Positions 55,404 through 64,000 of a stretch of 64,000 nucleotides of DNA are shown in pieces (within the stretch, counting starts at the first letter, position 1; every line of letters starts with the position of its first letter). Position numbers and translations under genes: made by a program. The stretch comes from Luteimonas endophytica (GTDB taxonomy: Bacteria > Pseudomonadota > Gammaproteobacteria > Xanthomonadales > Xanthomonadaceae): positions 244,031-308,030 of the forward strand of contig NZ_JARXRM010000028.1 of the NCBI RefSeq assembly GCF_029887875.1, written 5' to 3'. The notes below the pieces were generated by a model. The model had not been told where the DNA came from. It saw only the letters and a list, made by a program, of their open reading frames with translations, and did not search any database.

Positions 55404-57728
55404 TCAGAACTCCTGCCAGTCGTCCTCGGCGGCGGCCAGCGAAGGCCGGGGCGGGGGCGCCTTCGGTGCGGGCCGCGTACCTGAGCCCGCACTGCGCCCT
55501 CCGGCAGCTCCGCCGGATGCCGCCCGGGGCACCGGACGCGCCGCCGCCGGGGTCGGCGACGCCGGCTGCCGCGGCCCCGCCGTCTCCTGGCCGATGCGGA
55601 ACACCGCCACCGCCGTCGCCAGCCCGCCGGCCTGATCCTCCAGGCTGCGCGCCGCGGCGCTCGCTTCCTCCACCAGTGCGGCGTTCTGCTGGGTCATCTC
55701 GTCGAGCTGCATCACCGTCAGGTTGACCTGCTCGATGCCCGAGCTCTGCTCGGCGCTGGCCGCGGTGATCTCGCTCATCAGGTCGTTGACCCGTTTCACC
55801 GAGGTCACGATCTCCTGCATGGTGGTGCCCGCGCGGTCCACCAGGCTGGTGCCCAGCGCCACCTTGCGCGTCGAGTCCTCGATCAGCGACTTGATCTCCT
55901 TGGCGGCGGCTGCCGAACGCTGCGCCAGGCTGCGCACTTCCGAGGCCACGACCGCGAACCCGCGGCCCTGTTCGCCGGCGCGCGCAGCTTCCACCGCGGC
56001 GTTGAGCGCCAGGATATTGGTCTGGAAAGCGATGCCGTCGATCACGCCGATGATGTCGGAGATGCGCTTCGACGATTCGCTGATCGCGCCCATGGTGGTC
56101 ACCACCTCGGCCACCACCTTGCCCCCGGCCTCGGCCACCTGCCCGGCACCGGCGGCCAGCTGGTTGGCCTGGCGCGCGCCCTCGTCGTTCGCCTTCACCG
56201 TGGAGGTCAGTTCCTCCATCGAGCTGGCGGTCTCCTCCAGCGACGCGGCCTGCTGTTCGGTCCGCGCCGAAAGATCCGAGTTGCCGGCGGCGATCTCGCC
56301 CGAAGCGGTGCGGATCGAGGCCACCGAGGCCTGGATCCCGCGGACGATGGTCGCCAGCCGCTCGACGGTCCGGTTGACGTCGCCGGCCAGCTCGCCGAAC
56401 GCGCCCTGGTGGCTGCGCTCCACGCGCTGGGTCAGGTCGCCATCCGCCAGCGCCGCCATGATCCTGCCGACATCGGTGAGGCCGGCATCCGCTTCCCTCA
56501 TCAGGGTGTTGAGCGCGGTGACCATCTCGCGGAATGCGAACTGGTACTGCGATTCGTCGCCGCGGGCGCTGAAGTCGCCCTGCGCGGCCGCGGCGGCCAG
56601 GCGCCCGATCTCCGCGTTGACCGCACCGAGGTTGCGCTTGGTCGCGCGCATCGCCTCGGTCAGCGCGGCCTTCTCGCCGGGCAGTTGCGGCATGTCGGCG
56701 GACAGGTCGCCCACCGCGTAGCGTTGGGTCAGTTCCGCCAGGCGGTTCATCACGTCGATGTGCGATGCGGCCAGGGCATTGGTCTTGGCGGCCATCTCGG
56801 CGTACGCGCCTTCGAAGGCGCCGGTGTCGATCCGGTAGCTGAGCTCACCGGCATCGTGGCGGCGCTCCATCTCCACCTGGCCGGCGATGACCGCGCCAAG
56901 GCGGTCGCGCATGGTCTGCATCGCCTCGAGCAGCTGACCGACCTCGTCGCGCCCGCCCTGCAGCGCCGCGCCGTCGAGTTGGCCGGCGGCGATCTGACGC
57001 GCGGCCGTGGTGGCGGCCGAGACCGGCCGGACGATGCTCCGGGCGATCGCCCAGCTCAGTCCCAGCAGCAGCATCAGGGTGACCAGGAAGAAACCGCCGA
57101 CCTGCCGGCCGGTCGCCCACACCGCGGCGTCGACGTCGTCGAGATAGACGCCCGAGCCCACGACCCAGCCCCAGGCCTCCACGCCGCGCACGTAGGACAG
57201 TTTGGCCACCGGCTCCTCATGGCCCGGCTTGGGCCACAGGTAGGGCACGAAGCCCGAGCCGTGCGCACGCACCTGGTCGACGAAGGCCACGAACAGCCGT
57301 GTGCCTTCGGGGTCCTCGTACTCGCTCAGGTCCTGTCCGTCCAGTTTCGCGTTGATCGGATGCATGACCATGCGCGGGTGCATGTCGTTGATCCAGAAGT
57401 AGTCGTCGCCGCTGGCGCCGTAGCGCAGCCGGCGCACCGCCGCCAGCGCGCCGGCCCGGGCCTCGGCCTGGTCCAGGGTGCCGTCGGCGGCGAGCGCCAC
57501 GTAGCCCTCGATCACGCCGTGGGCGACGTCGACGGTGGCGCGCACCGCGGCCTGGCGCTCGCTCAGCAGCGCGTTGCGCTCGGCATAGAGGCCGAACCCG
57601 GCCATGGCGACCAGGGCGGCGGCGCTGGACAACCCCAGGATCAGGAAGCGGGTCTTGAGCCCGGTTTGTGAAAACCTGGCCCGGAGTGCGGCGAAGCTGT
57701 TCGGGGGGGGCGTACTCATGGCGTTCAT
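55404..57728 (-). CDS. Methyl-accepting chemotaxis protein with sCache sensor and CheR-tether tail
   Basis: A 774-residue receptor. TM1 is at about 28-48, then a periplasmic single-Cache domain ([40 protein letters not shown]), TM2 at about 205-225 and HAMP-type repeats to about 420. The signalling hairpin tip [20 protein letters not shown] is at about 555-575. The chain ends DDWQEF, an xWxxF pentapeptide that tethers CheR/CheB. The ATG at 57728 is used; 57719 is also possible. Fits a sigma-28 gene. Confidence 0.94.
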   Translation of the reverse strand: MNAMSTPPPNSFAALRARFSQTGLKTRFLILGLSSAAALVAMAGFGLYAERNALLSERQAAVRATVDVAHGVIEGYVALAADGTLDQAEARAGALAAVRRLRYGASGDDYFWINDMHPRMVMHPINAKLDGQDLSEYEDPEGTRLFVAFVDQVRAHGSGFVPYLWPKPGHEEPVAKLSYVRGVEAWGWVVGSGVYLDDVDAAVWATGRQVGGFFLVTLMLLLGLSWAIARSIVRPVSAATTAARQIAAGQLDGAALQGGRDEVGQLLEAMQTMRDRLGAVIAGQVEMERRHDAGELSYRIDTGAFEGAYAEMAAKTNALAASHIDVMNRLAELTQRYAVGDLSADMPQLPGEKAALTEAMRATKRNLGAVNAEIGRLAAAAAQGDFSARGDESQYQFAFREMVTALNTLMREADAGLTDVGRIMAALADGDLTQRVERSHQGAFGELAGDVNRTVERLATIVRGIQASVASIRTASGEIAAGNSDLSARTEQQAASLEETASSMEELTSTVKANDEGARQANQLAAGAGQVAEAGGKVVAEVVTTMGAISESSKRISDIIGVIDGIAFQTNILALNAAVEAARAGEQGRGFAVVASEVRSLAQRSAAAAKEIKSLIEDSTRKVALGTSLVDRAGTTMQEIVTSVKRVNDLMSEITAASAEQSSGIEQVNLTVMQLDEMTQQNAALVEEASAAARSLEDQAGGLATAVAVFRIGQETAGPRQPASPTPAAARPVPRAASGGAAGGRSAGSGTRPAPKAPPPRPSLAAAEDDWQEF

Positions 57729-58093
57729 CTGCGTGATGGCGCCGCAGGCGGCGAACGCGCCGCCGACGGAAACTGCCGGTACGTGCCTTATCGGCCCGCC
57801 CCCGGCGGCCTGAAGAACCGCACCTTTACCGTTCAGCCGGCCACAAGCACCACGCGGCGTTCCTGACTGCTCCGGCGGGCGACCGCAGGTGCGCGGCCGA
57901 ACGCCGGAAGAGCCACGCGGCATCTCGCGCAAAGCGGAAAAACAAAATCGACGCCGCACGAGCGTTCCGCGAGCCGCTTCCCGGCCAGATCGCTCCATCG
58001 CCACCGGGCGGGCCGGGGATGAGTGACGACCGAACGCGCATCGGGGAGCGACGTGTCACGCCTCCCCGGCCCGCCTCCCCGCGCCCGCGGACC
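57729..58093. other. Upstream region of the chemotaxis gene
   Basis: 365 bases with no gene I can support. It contains the sigma-28-type promoter of the chemotaxis gene (57788-57813) and otherwise GC-rich sequence, with a short A-rich patch at about 57938-57946. Confidence 0.5.
57788..57813 (-). promoter_or_regulatory. Sigma-28-type promoter of the chemotaxis gene
   Basis: On the minus strand an exact GCCGATAA -10 (57788-57795) is preceded by TCAGG 13 bases upstream. This is one base short of the ideal FliA spacing and has one -35 mismatch. It would give a 5' leader of about 50 bases. Confidence 0.6.
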
Positions 58094-59278
58094 TCACAGC
58101 GCCTCCCCTGCCGCATGCGCCGACGCCCAGGCCCACTGGAAGTTGTAGCCGCCGAGCCAGCCGGTCACGTCCAGCACCTCGCCGACGAAGTACAGCCCCG
58201 GCACCCGCCGCGACTCGAAACTCGACGACGACACCTCGCCGGTATCCACCCCACCCAGCGTGACCTCGGCCGTGCGGTACCCCTCGGTCCCGCTGGCGAC
58301 CAGCGGCCACTCGCGCAACGTCGCGGCCATCGCCTGCAGCTCCGCCGGGAGGTATCGCCGCATCGGCCGGCTCGCCAGCCAGTGCTCGCACAGGCGCTGC
58401 GCGAAGCGCTTCGGCATCACCTCGCCCAGCAGCGTGCGCAGCTCGGCGGCCGGGCGCTCGCGCTGCCAGCGCTGCAGCAGCGCGAGCGCGTCCCGCCCGG
58501 GCAGCAGGTCCAGCTGCAATGGATCGCCGGGCTGCCAGTAGGACGAGATCTGCAGGATCGCCGGACCGCTGACGCCGCGGTGCGTGAGCAGCATCGCATT
58601 GCGGAACGTCTGCCCGTTGCAGGTCGCGGCGACCGGCAGCGCCACGCCGCTCAGGTCCCCGAGCCGCTCCAGGTGGCGGCCGCTGAGGGTCAGCGGCACC
58701 AGCCCGGCACGGGTGGGCTGCAGCGCGTGGCCGAACTGGCGCGCCAGCGCATGGCCAAAACCGCTCGCGCCCATGCTCGGGATCGACAGTCCGCCGCTGG
58801 CGACGACGAGTTTGCCGGCGACGACCCGGCCGAAGCGGCCGTCGATCGCGAAGGCGCCGTCGTCCTGCACCTCCACCCGCTCGATGCCGCACTGCGTCTC
58901 GATGCGCACCCCGGCCCGCGCGCACTCGTCCAGCAGCATCCGCACGATCAGCTTCGACGACTCGTCGCAGAACAGCTGGCCGAGTTCCTTCTCGTGCCAG
59001 GCGATGCGGTGCCGCTCCACCAGCTCCAGGAACTGCCAGGGGGTGTACCGCGCCAGCGCCGACTTGCAGAAGTGCGGGTTGGCGGAGAGAAAGTTCTCCG
59101 GCGCGGTGCCGGTGTTGGTGAAGTTGCAGCGCCCGCCCCCGGACATCAGGATCTTCTTGCCGACGCGGTTGGCCCCTTCCAGCACCAGCACCCGCAGGCC
59201 GCGCGCCCCGGCGACCCGCGCGCACATCAACCCGGCCGCGCCGCCGCCGATCACCGCCACGTCGACCCGTGCCTCCAT
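58094..59278 (-). CDS. HI0933/BaiN-family FAD-dependent oxidoreductase
   Basis: A 394-residue flavoprotein of the BaiN/HI0933 type. Dinucleotide-binding motif DVAVIGGGAAGLMCARVAGA; family signatures KKILMSGGGRCNFTNT, VVASGGLSIPSMGASGFGHA, and the C-terminal GLYFVGEVLDVTGWLGGYNF with QWAWASAHAAG. The reaction of this common family is not established outside bile-acid metabolism. The ATG at 59278 gives MEARVDVAVIGG. Confidence 0.92.
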   Translation of the reverse strand: MEARVDVAVIGGGAAGLMCARVAGARGLRVLVLEGANRVGKKILMSGGGRCNFTNTGTAPENFLSANPHFCKSALARYTPWQFLELVERHRIAWHEKELGQLFCDESSKLIVRMLLDECARAGVRIETQCGIERVEVQDDGAFAIDGRFGRVVAGKLVVASGGLSIPSMGASGFGHALARQFGHALQPTRAGLVPLTLSGRHLERLGDLSGVALPVAATCNGQTFRNAMLLTHRGVSGPAILQISSYWQPGDPLQLDLLPGRDALALLQRWQRERPAAELRTLLGEVMPKRFAQRLCEHWLASRPMRRYLPAELQAMAATLREWPLVASGTEGYRTAEVTLGGVDTGEVSSSSFESRRVPGLYFVGEVLDVTGWLGGYNFQWAWASAHAAGEAL

Positions 59279-59449
59279 CGCGCTCACCGGCCCCCGCCGC
59301 AGCATCGCCGGCGATGCGCCTGTCCACGGCAAGCGCCGCGGGGCTCCGGGTCCGGCGCGGGCCGCTCTCGCCGCGGAGCCAGCGGCCTGGCCCGCGCGAT
59401 GATCGCCGGCGGCGGCAGGCCGGTCACGACGCGATCGGTCGCCGCCGGC

Positions 59450-60361
<912 letters not shown>

Positions 60362-60574
60362 GCGGAGGATCCTTGGGGAAGAACCGGGATTCTCGCCGAT
60401 TCGGCGGGTGCGGTGGCACCCGTGGGCGTTCGCGGCGGTCGCCCGGCGTGCGACCGGCCGCACGCCGCTGAGCCGCGAAGGCGGCGCCACGCCGCCACGC
60501 GACCATGACCCGGCCTTGGCCATACTCGGGCTGGCGCCGCGTGCGGCGCCCCCGCGCCGGCCCCGGAGACAGGC

Positions 60575-62971
60575 ATGCCCAGCAACGCCAGCACCAGCAC
60601 GAGCACCGGGCCCGACCGCGAACTGCTGCGGCGCATGGACGCCTGGTGGCGCGCGGCCAACTACCTCTCGGTCGGCCAGATCTACCTGAAGGACAATCCG
60701 CTGCTGCGCGAGCCGCTGACGCTCGACCACGTCAAGCCGCGGCTGCTCGGCCACTGGGGCACCACGCCCGGCCTCAACTTCATCTACGTGCACCTCAACC
60801 GGCTGATCCGCGAGCGCGACCTCGAGATGCTGTACATCGCCGGGCCCGGGCATGGCGGACCGGCGATGGTCGCCAACACCTGGCTGGAAGGCAGCTACAG
60901 CGAGGTCTACCCCGAGGTCTCGCTGGACGCCGAGGGCATGCGCCTGCTGTTCCGCCAGTTCTCCTTCCCCGGCGGCATCCCCAGCCACGTCGCCCCGGAG
61001 ACGCCCGGCTCGATCCACGAGGGCGGCGAACTCGGCTATTCGCTGGCGCACGCCTACGGCGCGGTGTTCGACAATCCCGCGCTCACCGTCGCCTGCGTGA
61101 TCGGCGACGGCGAGGCCGAGTCCGGCGCGCTGGCCGCCAGCTGGCACGCCAGCAAGTTCCTCAACCCCGCCAGCGACGGCGCCGTGCTGCCGATCCTGCA
61201 CCTCAACGGCTGGAAGATCGCCAACCCGAGCTATTTCGCGCGCATGGAACTGGAGGAGCTGCAGCAGCTGTTCCGCGGCTACGGCTACGAGCCGTTCTTC
61301 GTCGGCGGCGAGGACCCGGGCACCGTGCACGGGGACATGGCGCGAACCCTGGACACGGTCTTCGACCGGATCGCCGCGATCCAGGCCGAGGCGCGCGCCG
61401 GCGCGCCTTCGAAACGGCCGCGCTGGCCGGTGCTGGTGCTGCGCACGCCGAAGGGCTGGACCGGCCCCGCCAGCGTCGACGGCAAGCCGGTGGCGGGCAC
61501 CTGGCGTTCGCACCAGGTGCCGCTGGCGGGCCTGCGCGACCACCCCGGGCACCTGGCGCAGCTCGAGGCCTGGATGCGCAGCTACCGCCCGGAGGAGCTG
61601 TTCGACGAACGCGGCGGCCCGGTCGCTGCGCTGCGCGAACTGGCGCCGGCCGGCACCCGGCGGATGGGCGCATCGCCCCACGCCAACGGCGGCGCCCTGC
61701 TCCGCGACCTGCGCCTGCCCGACTACCGCGGCCACGCGGTCGACGTCCCCGCCCCGGGCGCCGTCGACGCCGAGGCCACGCGCGTACTCGGCGGCTACCT
61801 GTGCGAGGTGATGGAGAAGAACCTGGAGGCGCGCAACTTCCTGGTGTTCGCTCCGGACGAGAACGCATCCAACCGCCTCGCCGACATCTACCAGGCCAGC
61901 GGCAAGCGCCACATCGGCCCGCTGCTGCCGGTCGACGAGCACCTTTCCCCCGACGGGCGGGTGGTGGAGGTGCTGTCCGAACACCTGTGCCAGGGCTGGC
62001 TGGAGGGCTACCTGCTGACCGGCCGCCACGGCCTGTTCTCCTGCTACGAGGCCTTCATCCACATCGTCGACTCGATGTTCAACCAGCATGCAAAGTGGCT
62101 GAAGGTGTGCCGCGAGATCCCGTGGCGGCGCTCGATCGCCTCGCTCAACTACCTGCTCAGCTCGCATGTCTGGCGCCAGGACCACAACGGCTTCAGCCAC
62201 CAGGATCCGGGCTTCATCGATCACGTGGTCAACAAGAAGGCGGACGTGATCCGGGTCTACCTGCCGCCCGACGCCAACACCCTGCTGTGCGTGGCCGACC
62301 AGTGCCTGCGCTCGCGCGATCTGGTCAACGTGATCATCGCCGGCAAGCAGCCGCAGCCGCAGTACCTCGACATGGAGGCGGCGATCCGCCACTGCGAGGC
62401 CGGGGTCGGCATCTGGCCATGGGCCAGCAGCGACCAGGGCGGCGAGCCGGACGTGGTGATGGCCTGCTGCGGCGACGTGCCCACCCTGGAGACGCTGGCG
62501 GCCGTGGCGATCCTGCGCGAGGAGTTCCCGGAGCTGCGCGTGCGGGTGGTCAACGTGGTCGACCTGATGACCCTGCAGTCGGAGTCCGAGCATCCGCACG
62601 GCCTGTCCGACCGCGACTTCGATGGCATCTTCACCCGCGACCGGCCGATCATCTTCGCCTACCACGGCTATCCGTGGCTGATCCACCGCCTGGCCTACCG
62701 GCGCGCGGGCCACGCCCACCTGCACGTACGCGGCTACAAGGAGGAAGGCACCACCACCACCCCGTTCGACATGGCGGTGCTCAACGACATCGACCGCTTC
62801 CACCTGGTCATCGACGTGATCGACCGGGTCCCGGGGCTGGGTGCCCGGGCGGCCTACGCCAAGCAGCGGATGCGCCACCGGCTGATCGCGCACCGGCAGT
62901 ACGTCCACGCCCACGGCGAGGACATGCCGGAGATCCTCGGCTGGCGCTGGCCTGCGGACACGGGCGTCTAG
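60575..62971 (+). CDS. xfp: Phosphoketolase
   Basis: A 798-residue thiamine-diphosphate enzyme splitting xylulose-5-phosphate (and possibly fructose-6-phosphate) into acetyl phosphate and a triose/tetrose phosphate. Seen: [60 protein letters not shown], the ThDP motif [17 protein letters not shown], and [20 protein letters not shown]. Length is typical (about 790-800). No acetate kinase or phosphotransacetylase gene is adjacent. The stop TAG lies in the CTAG target of the IS481-type insertion. Confidence 0.96.
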   Translation: MPSNASTSTSTGPDRELLRRMDAWWRAANYLSVGQIYLKDNPLLREPLTLDHVKPRLLGHWGTTPGLNFIYVHLNRLIRERDLEMLYIAGPGHGGPAMVANTWLEGSYSEVYPEVSLDAEGMRLLFRQFSFPGGIPSHVAPETPGSIHEGGELGYSLAHAYGAVFDNPALTVACVIGDGEAESGALAASWHASKFLNPASDGAVLPILHLNGWKIANPSYFARMELEELQQLFRGYGYEPFFVGGEDPGTVHGDMARTLDTVFDRIAAIQAEARAGAPSKRPRWPVLVLRTPKGWTGPASVDGKPVAGTWRSHQVPLAGLRDHPGHLAQLEAWMRSYRPEELFDERGGPVAALRELAPAGTRRMGASPHANGGALLRDLRLPDYRGHAVDVPAPGAVDAEATRVLGGYLCEVMEKNLEARNFLVFAPDENASNRLADIYQASGKRHIGPLLPVDEHLSPDGRVVEVLSEHLCQGWLEGYLLTGRHGLFSCYEAFIHIVDSMFNQHAKWLKVCREIPWRRSIASLNYLLSSHVWRQDHNGFSHQDPGFIDHVVNKKADVIRVYLPPDANTLLCVADQCLRSRDLVNVIIAGKQPQPQYLDMEAAIRHCEAGVGIWPWASSDQGGEPDVVMACCGDVPTLETLAAVAILREEFPELRVRVVNVVDLMTLQSESEHPHGLSDRDFDGIFTRDRPIIFAYHGYPWLIHRLAYRRAGHAHLHVRGYKEEGTTTTPFDMAVLNDIDRFHLVIDVIDRVPGLGARAAYAKQRMRHRLIAHRQYVHAHGEDMPEILGWRWPADTGV

Positions 62972-62972
62972 G
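62967..62972. other. Target site of the IS481-type insertion (TCTAGG)
   Basis: The 6 bases TCTAGG directly abut the left TGTG end of the element and fit the NCTAGN target known for Bordetella IS481. They hold the phosphoketolase stop (TAG on plus, 62969-62971) and the transposase stop (TAG on minus, 62970-62968). The second copy should lie at 64001-64006, outside the window. Confidence 0.75.
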
Positions 62973-63918
62973 TGTGTAAACCCAGGACGTTGTTCAGTGG
63001 ACGCTGGAGGCGACTGATAGGCGGCCGGTAGCCGAGGCTGGCATGTGGTCGATGCCAGTTGTACTGATGGAGCCAGTGAGGCAGGGCCTGGCGCCGCTGG
63101 TCTGAGCTGTCATAGGAGCGAGCGTAAGCCCACTCGCGCAATGTGGTCTGGACCAGTCGTTCGGCCTTGCCGTTGGTACGGGGCGTGTAGGGGCGCGTGC
63201 GCAGGTGGCGCAGGCCCAGTCGGCGCAGGAGCCGGCGGAACAGCCGGGACTTGTAACAGGCGCCGTTGTCGGTCATGACCCGGGCGAAGGTGATGCCAAG
63301 GCCGCGGTAGTACCGTAGCGCTTGCAGCAGCGCCCGGCACGCACTGGTGCCACGTTCGTCGTTCTCGACGGTACCGAAGGCGATCCGGGAGTGGTCGTCG
63401 ATGGCAAGGTGGACGAACTCCCAACCGGCGCCATCCGAAGTGCCCTGGCGAGCGCCGGTGACGCGATGTCCGGGGCGCCAGAACCGGCCCAGCTTCTTGA
63501 TGTCCAGATGCAACAGATCACCCACCTGTGGGTACTCGTAGCGGTGGTCCGGGCGCGCTGGCGCCAGCTCGGCCAGTCGATGCAGACCGGCACGACGCAT
63601 CAGCCGCGCGATCGTGCTCCGGCCGACGGGCAGTGCCAGCGAGATCTGGCGATAGGTCCGCCGCTGGCGACGCAGGGCGACTACCTGCTCGACGACCGGC
63701 GCCGGCGTGGCACTGGGGCAGCGAAGCGGGCGCGACGAACGGTCCTGGAGCCCTCCCGGGCCTTCCTCGCGGAAGCGGCGCAACCACTTGTAGGCCGTTC
63801 GAGTGCTCACACCCGCAGCGTGGGCGGCTTCTTCGACCCGAAGACCGTGCTCGATCACCCGTTCCACAAGCAGGGCTCGACCGCGAGGCGTAAGACGGGC
63901 ATGTTTATGCAGGTTCAT
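62968..63918 (-). CDS. IS481-family transposase
   Basis: A 316-residue DDE transposase. N-terminal helix-turn-helix at about 10-50 ([40 protein letters not shown]), then the rve catalytic core with D139 ([13 protein letters not shown]), D217 ([11 protein letters not shown]) and E253 ([11 protein letters not shown]), 35 residues apart as in the DD(35)E type. The frame is intact. Its stop codon lies in the host target sequence, not in the element. Confidence 0.96.
   Translation of the reverse strand: MNLHKHARLTPRGRALLVERVIEHGLRVEEAAHAAGVSTRTAYKWLRRFREEGPGGLQDRSSRPLRCPSATPAPVVEQVVALRRQRRTYRQISLALPVGRSTIARLMRRAGLHRLAELAPARPDHRYEYPQVGDLLHLDIKKLGRFWRPGHRVTGARQGTSDGAGWEFVHLAIDDHSRIAFGTVENDERGTSACRALLQALRYYRGLGITFARVMTDNGACYKSRLFRRLLRRLGLRHLRTRPYTPRTNGKAERLVQTTLREWAYARSYDSSDQRRQALPHWLHQYNWHRPHASLGYRPPISRLQRPLNNVLGLHT
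62973..62996 (+). repeat. Left terminal inverted repeat of the IS481-type element
   Basis: TGTG, 12 bases, GTTGTTCA. Inverted partner at 63977-64000. Confidence 0.82.
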
Positions 63919-63976
63919 CCGGGGCTCCTGGGGTGCTGAATGGGTCGCACCTCCAGTGTTCCGGGATCACCCCGGA

Positions 63977-64000
63977 TGAACAACCTACTGAGAGATCACA
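63977..64000 (-). repeat. Right terminal inverted repeat of the IS481-type element
   Basis: On the minus strand TGTG, 12 bases, GTTGTTCA. It ends flush with the window edge; the target duplication would follow. Confidence 0.82.

Larger units (their letters stand above)
62973..64000 (-). mobile_element. IS481-type insertion sequence, apparently complete
   Basis: A 1028-base element. Left end tgtgtaaacccaggacgttg and right end, read inward on the minus strand, tgtgatctctcagtaggttg. Both ends share TGTG, a 12-base spacer and GTTGTTCA, so the terminal inverted repeats have exact matching spacing. The right end coincides with the last base of the window. It holds one intact transposase. Confidence 0.88.

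Overview
The window is about 72% GC and reads as chromosomal DNA of a gammaproteobacterium of the Xanthomonadaceae/Lysobacteraceae (Xanthomonas, Lysobacter, Luteimonas type). The evidence is the set of gene arrangements together: a short bacterial tryptophan 2,3-dioxygenase with the Xanthomonas residue numbering, a TrpRS with a long C-terminal extension, birA-coaX-SPOR, a phoPQ pair, a lexA2-imuA-imuB-dnaE2 SOS cassette, and GTAG-type REP doublets. The exact genus is an inference. Most of the window is ordinary core genome. Mobile or decayed material is limited to one IS481-type insertion at the right edge, five REP-doublet elements in the first 23 kb and one possible hipA remnant.

Layout. 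0-3.4 kb: end of a POT peptide transporter, an AbgT-family transporter and kynA. 3.5-7.0 kb: a large secreted multidomain nuclease with a strong terminator. 7.3-11.0 kb: pdhA-pdhB-pdhC for a 2-oxoacid dehydrogenase complex. 11.2-17.0 kb: VOC protein, secreted M23/SH3 peptidase, a HEAT-like protein, MBL hydrolase, trpS with a coupled small membrane protein, and a putative lipoprotein. 17.1-22.8 kb: CsbD, entericidin-like lipoprotein, arginase, tRNA-Thr(TGT), SPOR protein, coaX, birA, a small secreted protein and mtfA. 23-30 kb: phoQ, phoP and a secreted PepSY-like protein; ctlX-dusA; a TetR regulator divergent from a CrtI-like FAD oxidoreductase. 30-36 kb: dnaE2-imuB-imuA-lexA2. 36-46 kb: a DUF2975/XRE pair, a two-domain aspartic-protease-like protein, several small secreted proteins, a HAD hydrolase, an EF-hand protein, a PQQ sugar dehydrogenase, DUF4920, a glycine-zipper protein and apt. 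46-58 kb: a REC-PAS-GGDEF diguanylate cyclase, a second M23 protein, small proteins, ExoD-like, host-attachment protein, thioredoxin-like, motAB and a chemotaxis receptor. 58-63 kb: a BaiN/HI0933 flavoprotein, DUF808 and phosphoketolase. 63-64 kb: IS481-type element.

Functional links. Several neighbours are translationally coupled by 4-base ATGA or GTGA overlaps (pdhA/pdhB, trpS/membrane protein, birA/coaX, dusA/ctlX, imuB/dnaE2, motA/motB). The SOS cassette carries a palindromic operator directly in front of lexA2, so close to the start that the transcript is probably near-leaderless. motAB and the chemotaxis receptor each have an upstream match to the sigma-28 (FliA) promoter, so they likely belong to the late flagellar regulon; the diguanylate cyclase nearby could act on the same motile/sessile decision.

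I did not find a clearly undescribed multi-gene system. The best leads are the IS481-type element, which sits in a TCTAGG target that also supplies the stop codons of both phosphoketolase and the transposase; the ~105-base REP-doublet family; the LexA2 operator abutting the start codon; and the tandem operator between the TetR gene and the flavoprotein gene.
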